This document shows, in pieces, positions 31,309 through 40,653 of a DNA stretch of 64,000 nucleotides (positions within the stretch are counted from its first letter, which is position 1; each line of letters opens with the position of its first letter). Source of the DNA: Bifidobacterium erythrocebi (GTDB lineage: Bacteria; Actinomycetota; Actinomycetes; Actinomycetales; Bifidobacteriaceae); assembly GCF_012932675.1 (NCBI RefSeq), contig NZ_JAAIIF010000008.1, positions 248,001 to 312,000 on the forward strand, in the 5' to 3' direction. Below the pieces are notes generated by a model. That model searched no databases, was not told the origin of the DNA, and saw only the letters and a program-made list of their open reading frames with translations. Both the position numbers and the translations under genes were made by a program.

Positions 31309-33135
31309 CTATTCCTCCGTCCGTTCACCGTGACCGCTGGTCTCGAAGCCGTGCGATCCGCCGGCCTGCAGGCCAAGCTGCCTGCGGTAGATCTCCCAAT
31401 ATCTGCCATGCGCCGCCACAAGCTCGTCATGCGTGCCTCGTTCCACGATGCGGCCATGCTCAAGCACGAGGATGAGGTCAGCGTCCTTGACCGACGAGAT
31501 GCGGTGGGCGATCGTGACGATCGTCTTCTGCTCGTCGAGCTCGCTCAGATGCCGCTGGATCTCCGCCTCGGTCTCCATATCGACGGCGCTGGTGGTGTCG
31601 TCCATGATGAGGATCGACGGGTCGTCGGCCAACGCGCGGGCGAGACTCAGACGCTGCTTCTGCCCGCCGGACAAGCCGACGCCGCGTTCCCCGACGATGG
31701 TGTCGTATCCATCGGGCATGCCGCTGATGAAATCGTCGGCACCCGCGATGGAGGCCATGCGGCGCACGTAATGCTCGTCGTACCCGTGCTGTTCGCCCGC
31801 ACCGAAACCGATGTTGCCGCCGATGGTGTCGGAGAACAGGAAGGTGTCCTGGGCCACGATGCACACCTGGGAACGCAGCGTGGCCAGCGGCCAGTCACGC
31901 GCGTCGATGCCGTCGATAAGCACGCTGCCTTCGGTCGGATCGTAGAAGCGGGAGATGAGACTGACGAGTGTGGACTTGCCGGAGCCGGTCTCCCCCAGGA
32001 TGCCGAGCTTCGATCCCGCCGGAACGTGCACATTGATATCCTTCAGGATCGGCGTGGACGGGTCGTCGGGGAAGGCGAAGCCGACATGACGCAGTTCGAT
32101 GTCGCCGCGGACGCGCCTGCCTTCGCCCTGCACGCCCGGCTTTTCCCGGATGCGCGACTGCGCGGTGAGCAGCTTGCGGATCTTGACGCAGGAGGCGTTG
32201 AAACGCTGCCAGTCGTTGATGAGCCAGCCGGACTGGCGCACCGGTCCGTCGATCATCCACAGGTACGAGTTGAAGGCCACCAGATCGCCAAGGCTCATGT
32301 ATCCCTTGATCACCAGGAACCCGCCGAGGCCGAGCGTGATGAGCTGCAGGGAGAATCCCAGCCCGTCGAGCCATGGCATGTACTTGCGGCTGTTGTAGGC
32401 CTGGTCCATATTGCGCTGCATGTAGTCGTCGTTGCGCTCGTCGAACTTCCGCGTCTCGTATGGCTCGCGCACGAACGCCTTGACCACACGGTTGCCTTCG
32501 ATGTTCTCCTCGACCATGGAGTTCAGCGCGGCGAGCGAGTTGCGGATGGCGAGGAACAGCGGCCGGGCATGGGTGGAGAGCCCGTGCGTGAGGATGAAGA
32601 TGAACGGCGTGACGCAGGCGAGGGCGAGGGCGAGCCGCCAATCGATGGTGAACATCATGATGAGCGCGCCGACGAACATGACCACGCAGTCGAGCATCTG
32701 GTAGCTCACCCAGCTCAGCGCATGGCGGATGGCGTCGGTGTCGGAGGTCATGCGGCTCATGATGTCGCCGGTACGGGTGTGGTTGAAGTAGGTGAAGTCG
32801 AGTTCGTGCAGCTTCTCGTATTCGTCGCTGACGAGCCGGTAGATGGAGTTCTGGCCGAATCGTTCCATCCACATCTGGTAGCCGTAGCGCGAGCCGACGC
32901 GCACGATGGTGAACACGATCATCATCACGCACAGGCGTGTCAGCTCGTCGACGTGCCCCTGCATGATGACGCGGTCCACGATGACGCCGGACAGCAGCGG
33001 GATGATGAGCGCCATCGCATCGTTGACGCAGAACAATATGATCGAGCCGATGATGCGCGGCAGGTCCGGCTTGCAGTATGGCAGTATCCAACGCAGATTG
33101 CCGGCATCGGCGTTTCGTTTCGGGTCAACGTACAT
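31309..33135 (-). CDS. ABC exporter half-transporter (degenerate NBD)
   Basis: The 608-residue partner has the same membrane-plus-ATPase plan: Walker A LGETGSGKSTLVSLISRFYD, signature LSGGQKQRLSLARAL, but Walker B is ILIMDDTTSAVD with Asp in place of the catalytic Glu. In heterodimeric exporters one ATP site is normally degenerate in just this way, so the pair with the next gene is well supported. It is the first gene of the two-gene operon and begins MYVDPKRNADAG. Confidence 0.93.
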   Translation of the reverse strand: MYVDPKRNADAGNLRWILPYCKPDLPRIIGSIILFCVNDAMALIIPLLSGVIVDRVIMQGHVDELTRLCVMMIVFTIVRVGSRYGYQMWMERFGQNSIYRLVSDEYEKLHELDFTYFNHTRTGDIMSRMTSDTDAIRHALSWVSYQMLDCVVMFVGALIMMFTIDWRLALALACVTPFIFILTHGLSTHARPLFLAIRNSLAALNSMVEENIEGNRVVKAFVREPYETRKFDERNDDYMQRNMDQAYNSRKYMPWLDGLGFSLQLITLGLGGFLVIKGYMSLGDLVAFNSYLWMIDGPVRQSGWLINDWQRFNASCVKIRKLLTAQSRIREKPGVQGEGRRVRGDIELRHVGFAFPDDPSTPILKDINVHVPAGSKLGILGETGSGKSTLVSLISRFYDPTEGSVLIDGIDARDWPLATLRSQVCIVAQDTFLFSDTIGGNIGFGAGEQHGYDEHYVRRMASIAGADDFISGMPDGYDTIVGERGVGLSGGQKQRLSLARALADDPSILIMDDTTSAVDMETEAEIQRHLSELDEQKTIVTIAHRISSVKDADLILVLEHGRIVERGTHDELVAAHGRYWEIYRRQLGLQAGGSHGFETSGHGERTEE

Positions 33136-33279
33136 GTGCAGCCCATTCCTCTTTCTCCACTCAATCGAACAGCATGATTCTAAAGGCCTAGGGCAACATG
33201 CCGGCGGTTCAGCGTTTCCCGGGCGAGGCCGCCGGGGTGGGTCTTGAGAAGAGCGGGCCGTACGGCTGACGACAGACGG

Positions 33280-35853
33280 CTACAGTTTCTCGATCGGTGC
33301 GACGCGAAGCATGAGACGCTTGGTGCCCTCGGTGCCGAAATCGATGGTGATCACGGAGTTGCGTCCCCTGTCCTGGGTGTCCACGACCTTGCCGAGCCCG
33401 TACTGGTCGTGGGTGACGAGGTCGCCGATGGTGAAATCGGCGATGTTCAGCCCGTTGTCCTTCTGCAATGACGAGACAGCGACGCTCTTTGCGCCGCTCG
33501 CTCCGCCGTTCTTCGGGGTGACGTGACGCGTGCTGACCTTGCCGCCGCGGGTGCCGCCGGAATGCGCGCCGTAGCGGGACGAGGAACCGTATGACGACGA
33601 ACCGGAACGCGAGGCCGCGGAACCCCACCTGCCGGAGTTCGAGCCGGAACGAGAACCGTACGAAGAGCCGTATGGGGAACCGCCGAACGTCGGGCCGGAG
33701 GAGAAATCGTCATCCTCCCAGCCGCCGAACTCGTCGCTTTCGCTCCCCCAACCGGTGCGCATGCGTTCCGAACCGGTTTCTCGGCGCTTCCAGTCGATGA
33801 GCTCATCGGGGATCTCGTCAAGGAACTGGCTTGGCAACATATCGTTAGCCTGACCCCATTGCGCCCTGACCGCGGCACGCGTGACGTACAGACGGCGCTT
33901 GGCGCGCGTGATGCCCACGTAGGCCAGACGGCGTTCCTCGGCAAGCTCCGAAGTGTCCTCCAGGGAACGCGAATGCGGGAACGTGCCCTGTTCAAGGCCG
34001 GTGAGGAACACCACCGGGTATTCCAGGCCCTTGGCCGTATGCAGGGTCATCATGGTGACCTTGCCGGAGTCCTCGTTCTCGTCGGGGAGCTGATCGGAAT
34101 CCGCCACCAGCGCGGTGGTTTCAAGGAAACCGCCCAGGGTGGCGTCGGGCGTGTTCTGCTCGTATTCGGCAGCGGTGGATTGCAGCTGCGACAGATTCTC
34201 CACACGGGACTGGTCCTGCGGGTCGACGGACTTCTGCAGTTCCTCCAACAACCCGGATTTGGACAGCACTTCGGCCACGATCTCGCTCGGCTTGGTGATA
34301 TTGGCCCTGGCGAAGGCCGACATCGACGCCATCAGATCACGGAACGCCTTCAATCCCTTCGCCGTGCGGGTGGGCATGCCCTCGATCTGCTCCATATGCA
34401 TGAGCGCGTCGAAGAAGCTGGTCCCGCGCTCACGGGCATAGTCCAGCACGATGCTTTCGGCCCTGGCACCCAGGCCGCGCTTGGGCACGTTCAGAATACG
34501 CCGCAGGTTCACATCGTCGGCCGGATTGAGGATGGCCTGCAGGTAGGCAAGCGCGTCCTTGATCTCCTTGCGCTCGTAGAACTTGGTGCCGCCGATGAGC
34601 TGGTACGGCAGTCCGGCGTTGATCAGCGCCTCTTCCAGCGAACGTGATTGCGCGTTGGCGCGGTACATGATGGCCATATCCGAATACGGAATGTTCTCCT
34701 CGGCATGCAGACGGGCGATCTCGGATGCGACCCACACCGCCTCCTGCTGCGCGTTGTCGGCGGCATAGCCGACGATCGGCTCGCCCTTGCCCACGGCGGT
34801 CCACAGCTTCTTCGGCTTGCGTCCCTCGTTGTGGGAGATCACCGCGTTCGCGGCATCGAGGATGGTCTGTGTGGAGCGGTAGTTCTGTTCGAGCAGAATG
34901 GTCTTTGCGTCGGGGAAATCCTCTTCGAAATCCTGGATGTTGCGGATGTCCGCACCACGGAACGCGTAGATGGACTGGTCGGAATCGCCCACCACGGTGA
35001 TCCAGGCCGGCCCTTGACGCCCGGCCGCCATCGCCGTGGGCGCCGGCGACTCCCCCGCGTCCACGCCCGCAAGCTCGCGGATCAGCACATACTGCGCATG
35101 ATTGGTGTCCTGGTATTCGTCGACCAGAATGTAACGGAACTTGTGTCGGTAGTACTCGGCCACGTCGGGGTGGTCGCGCAGCAGCTCCACGGTGCGTACG
35201 ATCAGATCGTCGAAATCGACGGCGTTCGCCATGGCGAGACGATGCTCGTATTCGGCATAGATGATGGCATACAGTTCCTCGACGTTATCGAAATTGGAGA
35301 TTCTGTACCCTCTGCTTCCCGGCTTGAAATCCGGGGCATAGGCGGCAAGCTGCGTTCTCCAGCCGATGAGCTGGTTCTTGTAGTCGGAGATGCGGCCGAG
35401 GATGGAACGCGGCGTGTAGCGCTTGATATCCACATTGAATTCGGTGGCGATGATCTTGACCAGACGTTCGGAGTCGGCGGAATCGTAGATGGAGAATCCG
35501 GACTTCAGACCGAGGGCCTTGCCGTCGCGGCGCAGGATGCGCACGCAGGCGGAGTGGAACGTGGACACCCACATGCGCTGTGCGACCGGGCCGATCAGCG
35601 CGGTAAGACGCTCGCGCATCTCGGCGGCCGCCTTATTGGTGAAGGTGATGGCGAGGATCTGGCTCGGCCATGCGCCGAACTGGCTCAGGATCCATGCGAT
35701 CCTGCGCGTCAGCACCCGGGTCTTGCCCGATCCCGCGCCTGCGCCGATGAGCAGCGCGGCACCGCGGTACTGCACCGCTTCGGCCTGCTGCTTGTTCAGA
35801 TCGCCCACGAGTTCGTCGGCGGTACGCGCGATCAGTTCCGGTTCCTGTTCCAC
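33280..35853 (-). CDS. pcrA: ATP-dependent DNA helicase PcrA/UvrD
   Basis: This 857-residue superfamily 1A helicase unwinds DNA 3'-5' in nucleotide excision and replication-conflict repair. The motifs are Q/I GAGAGSGKTRVLTRRIAWIL, II VDEYQDTNHAQY, III GDSDQSIYAFRGAD, IV EQNYRSTQTIL, V TLHTAKGLEYPVVFLTG and VI YVGITRAKRRLYVTR. After about residue 700 comes a low-complexity Gly/Ser/Tyr/Arg-rich linker of about 75 residues and then a C-terminal Tudor-like module (VGDLVTHDQYGLGKVVD) as in PcrA proteins that bind RNA polymerase. Confidence 0.96.
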   Translation of the reverse strand: MEQEPELIARTADELVGDLNKQQAEAVQYRGAALLIGAGAGSGKTRVLTRRIAWILSQFGAWPSQILAITFTNKAAAEMRERLTALIGPVAQRMWVSTFHSACVRILRRDGKALGLKSGFSIYDSADSERLVKIIATEFNVDIKRYTPRSILGRISDYKNQLIGWRTQLAAYAPDFKPGSRGYRISNFDNVEELYAIIYAEYEHRLAMANAVDFDDLIVRTVELLRDHPDVAEYYRHKFRYILVDEYQDTNHAQYVLIRELAGVDAGESPAPTAMAAGRQGPAWITVVGDSDQSIYAFRGADIRNIQDFEEDFPDAKTILLEQNYRSTQTILDAANAVISHNEGRKPKKLWTAVGKGEPIVGYAADNAQQEAVWVASEIARLHAEENIPYSDMAIMYRANAQSRSLEEALINAGLPYQLIGGTKFYERKEIKDALAYLQAILNPADDVNLRRILNVPKRGLGARAESIVLDYARERGTSFFDALMHMEQIEGMPTRTAKGLKAFRDLMASMSAFARANITKPSEIVAEVLSKSGLLEELQKSVDPQDQSRVENLSQLQSTAAEYEQNTPDATLGGFLETTALVADSDQLPDENEDSGKVTMMTLHTAKGLEYPVVFLTGLEQGTFPHSRSLEDTSELAEERRLAYVGITRAKRRLYVTRAAVRAQWGQANDMLPSQFLDEIPDELIDWKRRETGSERMRTGWGSESDEFGGWEDDDFSSGPTFGGSPYGSSYGSRSGSNSGRWGSAASRSGSSSYGSSSRYGAHSGGTRGGKVSTRHVTPKNGGASGAKSVAVSSLQKDNGLNIADFTIGDLVTHDQYGLGKVVDTQDRGRNSVITIDFGTEGTKRLMLRVAPIEKL

Positions 35854-36037
35854 TGCTGAATTCTCCCCATCCGCTCGATTGGTCCTATGCGCATACCCTT
35901 ACTAGCACACCACGCGGTCATGGCCGCGCGATTGGTCATTCCAGAAGCGTAAGCTTTGGCAAATATTGGGCGTCTTTCGGCGCGTACACACTACCGGGAT
36001 CATACACAGATCACGACGGATCAGAAACGAGGCATCA

Positions 36038-36619
36038 ATGCAGGAACTCGAAGAACGCATCCAGAGCGAGGGAACGGTCAAGGAAGGCAACGTGCTGAAG
36101 GTGGACGCGTTCCTCAACCATCAGTGCGACGTTCGTCTGTTCGATCACATGGGAGCGGCCTGGGCGCAGCATTTCGCGGGCAAGAAGATCGACAAGATCC
36201 TGACCATCGAGGCTTCGGGCATCGGCATCGCCTGCGTCGCCGCACGGCATTTCGGCGATGTGCCGGTCGTGTTCGCCAAGAAGGCCCAGTCCATCAACCT
36301 TGACGGCGACCAGTACGTGACCACCGTCTACTCCTTCACCAAACAGAAGGAGTTCCCCGTCATCGTGGCGAAGAAGTACCTGAATGCCGGCGACCATGTG
36401 CTGCTCATCGACGACTTCCTGGCGAACGGCAAGGCACTGCACGGTCTGATCAACCTGTGCGAGGACGCCGGCGCGACCGTCACCGGCATCGGCATCGCCG
36501 TGGAGAAGGGCTTCCAGGGCGGCGGCGACGCGCTGCGTGCCGAAGGCTACGATGTCGACTCGCTCGCCATCGTGGACGCCATGGACCCCGCCACCGGCGA
36601 GATCACCTTCCGCCACTGA
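36038..36619 (+). CDS. xpt: Xanthine phosphoribosyltransferase
   Basis: Xpt makes XMP from xanthine and PRPP for purine salvage. The 193-residue protein has the family start [20 protein letters not shown], the FLNHQCD segment and the PRPP-binding motif [14 protein letters not shown]. Start chosen at MQELEERI after a GAGGCATCA stretch; an in-frame ATG 72 nt upstream would add an unrelated N-terminus. It forms an operon with the purine permease 74 nt downstream. No purine riboswitch fold is evident upstream. Confidence 0.94.
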   Translation: MQELEERIQSEGTVKEGNVLKVDAFLNHQCDVRLFDHMGAAWAQHFAGKKIDKILTIEASGIGIACVAARHFGDVPVVFAKKAQSINLDGDQYVTTVYSFTKQKEFPVIVAKKYLNAGDHVLLIDDFLANGKALHGLINLCEDAGATVTGIGIAVEKGFQGGGDALRAEGYDVDSLAIVDAMDPATGEITFRH

Positions 36620-36693
36620 GAGAACATGCGGCACACGCCGCAATTCAAATACAGGATTTTCGCAAGCCATAGTCGAAAAAAGAGAGGGAAACA

Positions 36694-38049
36694 TTGGCTG
36701 AGAAGAAAGAAAAAAGCGGCATTTCCATGGAGGCGCTGACCTCCTTGGATGCCCCGGTATCGTTCTGGAGAGGCATTCCGTTCGGCCTGCAGCATGTGAT
36801 GGCGATGTTCGTGGCGAATCTCGCCCCGATCTTCATCGTCACGTCCGCGGCGAAGATGAATTCCGACCAGTCCGCCGCGGTGATCCAGGCCGGCCTGCTG
36901 GTCGCCGGTCTGGGCACCTGCCTGCAGCTGTACGGCGCATGGCGCATCGGCTCCCGACTGCCCATGGTCACCGGCATCTCCTTCACCTATGTGGCCGCCG
37001 CGTGCGCCATCTGCTCCTCCAAGGGGTATGGCGCCGTCGTCGGCGCGGTGATCGTGGGTGGTCTGCTGGAGCTTGTGCTCGGCCTGACCGCCAAGTACTG
37101 GCGTCGTTTCGTGCCGCCCATCGTCTCCGCGATCGTCGTCACTTCCATCGGCTTCTCCCTGCTCACCGTCGGCGCCACCAGCTTCGGCGGCGGTGATGGC
37201 GCCAAGGATTTCGGTTCCTGGCAGAATCTGACGCTCGGCCTGATCTCCCTGGTAGCCTGCCTGGCGTTCCAACTGCTGATGAAGGGCACCGCCAAGCAGC
37301 TGTCCGTGCTGTTCGGCCTGGTGGTCGGCTATGTGGTCGCCATCTGCATGGGGAAGGTCGACTTCTCCGGCTTCCAGCATCTGGCCATTCTTTCCCTGCC
37401 GCAGTTCATGCCGTTCAAGCCGGTGTTCGACCCCGGCTCCATCATCTCCCTGGCGCTGCTGTATGTGGTGTCGTCCGTCGAGGTGCTGGGCGATACCGCG
37501 GCACTGGCGAAGGTCGGTCTGAACCGCCAGCCCACCGAGCGCGAGACCGCCGGCGCCATTGCGGGCGACGGCCTGATCTCCTCGGTCTCCGGCCTGTTCG
37601 GATGCCTGCCGCTGACCAGCTTCGCGCAGAACATCGGCCTGGTCGCCATGACCAAGGTGGTCAACCGCAAGGTGATCCTCTCCGGCGGCCTCATCCTGAT
37701 CGTCGCCAGCTTCGTGCCGGCCATCGCCGAGGTGTTCAACTCCCTGCCGCAGGCGGTGCTCGGCGGCTGCACCATCATGATGTTCGGCAACATCATCCTC
37801 TCCGGCTTCCAGATGATCTCCGAGGCCGGCTACACCCAGCGCAACATCACCATCGCGGCGCTGTCCCTGACCATCGGCATCGGCTTCACCCAAGTGAGCG
37901 ACATCTTCGTGAACTTCCCCGACCTGTTCAAGTCGATCTTCGCGTCGAACTGCATCGCCGTGGCCTTCGTGGTCGCCGTGATTCTCAACGCGGTTCTGCC
38001 CAGCGAAGAGCACTTTCTGAGCGCTCCGGCCGAGCAGAACAAGGACTGA
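36694..38049 (+). CDS. pbuX: Xanthine/uracil permease, NCS2 family (TTG start)
   Basis: The 451-residue protein has about 12-14 membrane segments and the NCS2 signatures: GIPFGLQHVMAMFVANLAPI near the start and the QNIGLVAMTKVVNRK region. Partnering with xpt marks it as the xanthine (or broader purine) importer. The initiation codon is TTG, supported by GAGAGGG 6-8 nt upstream and by the basic N-terminus LAEKKEKSGI. A terminator hairpin follows the stop. Confidence 0.9.
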   Translation: MAEKKEKSGISMEALTSLDAPVSFWRGIPFGLQHVMAMFVANLAPIFIVTSAAKMNSDQSAAVIQAGLLVAGLGTCLQLYGAWRIGSRLPMVTGISFTYVAAACAICSSKGYGAVVGAVIVGGLLELVLGLTAKYWRRFVPPIVSAIVVTSIGFSLLTVGATSFGGGDGAKDFGSWQNLTLGLISLVACLAFQLLMKGTAKQLSVLFGLVVGYVVAICMGKVDFSGFQHLAILSLPQFMPFKPVFDPGSIISLALLYVVSSVEVLGDTAALAKVGLNRQPTERETAGAIAGDGLISSVSGLFGCLPLTSFAQNIGLVAMTKVVNRKVILSGGLILIVASFVPAIAEVFNSLPQAVLGGCTIMMFGNIILSGFQMISEAGYTQRNITIAALSLTIGIGFTQVSDIFVNFPDLFKSIFASNCIAVAFVVAVILNAVLPSEEHFLSAPAEQNKD

Positions 38050-38067
38050 TACAGCCCCTGCCTATAA

Positions 38068-38106
38068 GAGAAGAGGCGGCCTCCCTCAAGGAGACCGCCT
38101 CTTCTC
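38068..38106. terminator. Terminator between convergent pbuX and ABC-2 permease genes
   Basis: Arms 38068-38084 (GAGAAGAGGCGG...) and 38090-38106 pair over 17 bp with a single mismatch and a 5-nt loop. It can serve both transcripts. Confidence 0.65.
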
Positions 38107-38139
38107 GTACCCGGCCGATAAGCCGCCCTTTGCCGGCAG

Positions 38140-39423
38140 CTACCCCTTCTCACTCATGCGTATGCGACGCAGGGCCAATCCCAGGCAGACGAACGCGGCA
38201 CCGAACAGCATGACCAGACCGACGCACTGCGCCCAGGCCGCCGCATCGACACGTTGCGCGGTGCCGACGCCAAGCGCATTGTCGACGGACACGCAATACC
38301 ACCATCCCGGCAGCAGCTTGCCGATCACGATCAGGGACCGCGGCATGATCGACGGGGAGAACGCCATGCCGGAGGTGAACATGATGATCAAACCCATCAC
38401 GTTCGCGGCACCGTTGACCGCGATCTCACTCAGACCCGCCGCCGACAGCAGATAGCCGAAGCAGGCCGCCACCAGAATCACCGCAAACGCCGATGCCGCC
38501 GCCATGGCATAGCCGCCCAAGGGTATGGCGTCAAGATCCGCACCGCAGAACGCCATCAGGCCGACCGACACCAGCATGTACAACGCCCATACCGCCGCCG
38601 AGAAGGTGACGCATACCAGAACCTGCTGCAGGCCGATGCCGAATTGCGGTGTGGCGCAGACCGCCAGCCTGCGGCGACGGTTCGCCTCGCTGAACGAGGC
38701 CGTCGCCACGGAGACGAGCACCGTGATGGCGACGAAGGCCGCGTAGCAGATGATCTTGATGGTGAAGGCGAAGCCGGTGGCCTCCGACGCGGCGTCATCG
38801 CTCGCATCGCCGCCCATCACCCGTACATCCCAGCTGCCGGATTCCACGGCATTCCGCTTGTCCTTGGCCACCTGTCCGGCGGCAGCGGCCACCATACCGC
38901 CATCGTCATCGGTCTTGCCGCCGCCGTCACCGGATACTGCGGATGCGGCGGAGATGCGCACGTTGTCGAGAAAGGCGTCGATCTCCATCTGGGCCATGGT
39001 GCCAAGACTGGACGAATAGCTTGTCACCGTATTCAGCTTCGGCACGGCACCTCCTTGCCTGCACGCCCTGCCGAATTCGGCGGCGTACCCCTTGGGCACG
39101 ATCGCGATGAGGTCGACATGATCGGTGGCCACGGCGTTCTGCAAGACAACAGGCTGGTCATCCAATTCGATCACCGTGTCCGACGCGGCGAAATACCGTC
39201 GCAGCGATTCGGACAGCGCACGGCCCGAGTCGCTGGTATCACGGTTGATCACCGCAACCGACGCCTTGGCCGTGGTAAATACGGTCTCATCATCGCCGCG
39301 CACGCTGCCGGACACCACGGAGAAGCTCATCATCACCATCATCACGCACAGCCACACCACGTAGAAGGTCATATACAGTTTGTGCGCGGCTATGATGCGC
39401 CAACCGGTTCTAAAGGTAGTCAT
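38140..39423 (-). CDS. ABC-2 type transporter permease (second permease)
   Basis: The 427-residue protein has one N-terminal membrane helix, a large outward domain of about 170 residues, and five C-terminal helices (ABC-2 membrane fold). AGGAGG precedes the ATG, and the start overlaps the end of the preceding permease by 14 bp. With the next two genes it forms an ABC exporter. It resembles the permeases of DrrB/YhgE-like drug or lipid efflux systems; the substrate is not known. Confidence 0.85.
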   Translation of the reverse strand: MTTFRTGWRIIAAHKLYMTFYVVWLCVMMVMMSFSVVSGSVRGDDETVFTTAKASVAVINRDTSDSGRALSESLRRYFAASDTVIELDDQPVVLQNAVATDHVDLIAIVPKGYAAEFGRACRQGGAVPKLNTVTSYSSSLGTMAQMEIDAFLDNVRISAASAVSGDGGGKTDDDGGMVAAAAGQVAKDKRNAVESGSWDVRVMGGDASDDAASEATGFAFTIKIICYAAFVAITVLVSVATASFSEANRRRRLAVCATPQFGIGLQQVLVCVTFSAAVWALYMLVSVGLMAFCGADLDAIPLGGYAMAAASAFAVILVAACFGYLLSAAGLSEIAVNGAANVMGLIIMFTSGMAFSPSIMPRSLIVIGKLLPGWWYCVSVDNALGVGTAQRVDAAAWAQCVGLVMLFGAAFVCLGLALRRIRMSEKG

Positions 39424-40642
39424 AGCGCTGCCTCCTGAGCAGAAATGCCGCCGCGGCAAGGAACACGAAGCCGAACGCGGCGAGGATGCCGACCGTTTGG
39501 AAGAACGGACGGTAGCTGTCGAAATACATGAGGTCGTAGAACAGGTTTGTCACCTGCTTGGCGGGATTGAGCACGCTGAGCACCGGCGCCTCGCGGTCGA
39601 TGAGATCGGACAGGTCCATGGCGAAGGTGCCGTACAATCCGGCGAACAGCGAGCAGAAGCACGCCAATGCCACGGAAAGTCCGGTCTTGGCGCTCGCGCC
39701 AAGCTTGGGCAGTGCGCCGATGAACAGGCCGAGCGCGCTCGACATGAACGCCGCGACGGCTATGCCGAGCACGGCCATCGGCTCGCGCCCGCCCATGCCG
39801 ACGCCGCACACGTAGCGGATGTACAGCATGAGGATGAGCATGCTGGCGAAGGTGCATAGCCAGCTGACGAGCAACGCCGCCGTCGCCTGCTTCCATTTGG
39901 GGGTGGGGCTGACGGTCTGGCGAAGGCCGAGCGCGGAGAGATTGGCCTGCATGCCGGCGATGATGGTGATGCCGAACGACATGGCCATGAGGCTCACCAT
40001 GCCGAACAGCGCGTAGAAGAACCGCGCCGTGGCGTCCGGCCTGAAGTGTGTCAGGGTGATCTCATCGCTGTATGAGCCGTATGCGCCGAGATCTGCCAGG
40101 GTTCCGGGATCGCCGAGCGCCCGTGGATTCGTGGCGACGATGCGTCTGACGGTGGAATCGGTGGCGTTGTAGCGCGCGATGAGATTGCGCAGCACGGTCA
40201 GCGATATCTGCAGCGAGTTGGTTCCCGTGGCCGGGTTGGCTTTGGCCGCCGCCTGTCCGCTGACCGACAGATGAAGCTTGCCGTCGGCGGTCGCATTGAC
40301 CGCAGCTACCACGGTGTGCTCGCCCATGAGCCGTTCGGCCTCGGCCATGGTGGCGACGGTATGGGCGACGATCAGTTTGCTGTCTGTGCTATCGGCATTG
40401 TCGCCGCCATCGGCGTCGAGCCCGCCGATGCCCTCGATGAAGGTGCCCAAATAGGGATTCTGCTTCCATGTATCGTCGTTCACCACGGCCACATCGAGGG
40501 AATCGAGCTGATATGTCTCGTTGAGGTGGCTGAACATCGCGTTGAACAACGTCGCGAGGATCAGCGGGAAGGCAAGCAGCCAGAATAGTCCGGCTTTGGA
40601 CCGCACGCTCGTTTTGAGGTAGACCAGGATGCTGTTCCGCAT
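39410..40642 (-). CDS. ABC-2 type transporter permease (first permease)
   Basis: The 410-residue protein has the same plan: an N-terminal helix (LFWLLAFPLILATLF), an extracytoplasmic domain of about 190 residues, and five or six C-terminal helices. It lies 11 bp after the ATPase gene and overlaps the second permease gene, so the three form one exporter. The paralogous permeases may form a heterodimer. Confidence 0.85.
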   Translation of the reverse strand: MRNSILVYLKTSVRSKAGLFWLLAFPLILATLFNAMFSHLNETYQLDSLDVAVVNDDTWKQNPYLGTFIEGIGGLDADGGDNADSTDSKLIVAHTVATMAEAERLMGEHTVVAAVNATADGKLHLSVSGQAAAKANPATGTNSLQISLTVLRNLIARYNATDSTVRRIVATNPRALGDPGTLADLGAYGSYSDEITLTHFRPDATARFFYALFGMVSLMAMSFGITIIAGMQANLSALGLRQTVSPTPKWKQATAALLVSWLCTFASMLILMLYIRYVCGVGMGGREPMAVLGIAVAAFMSSALGLFIGALPKLGASAKTGLSVALACFCSLFAGLYGTFAMDLSDLIDREAPVLSVLNPAKQVTNLFYDLMYFDSYRPFFQTVGILAAFGFVFLAAAAFLLRRQRYDYL

Positions 40643-40653
40643 GACGGTGCCTT

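Noticed and set aside
29299..33177. A 1292-residue open frame antisense to the ABC exporter pair
   Set aside because: The opposite strand encodes two complete ABC proteins with all motifs; the long frame is rich in His/Asp/Arg/Glu as expected of a shadow.
33201..33235. Hairpin after pcrA (CCGGCGG/CCGCCGG)
   Set aside because: The 7-bp stem with a 21-nt loop is too weak in this GC-rich context to call as a terminator.
35854..36037. Possible purine riboswitch before xpt
   Set aside because: The conserved loop and junction sequences of the purine aptamer were not found in the leader.
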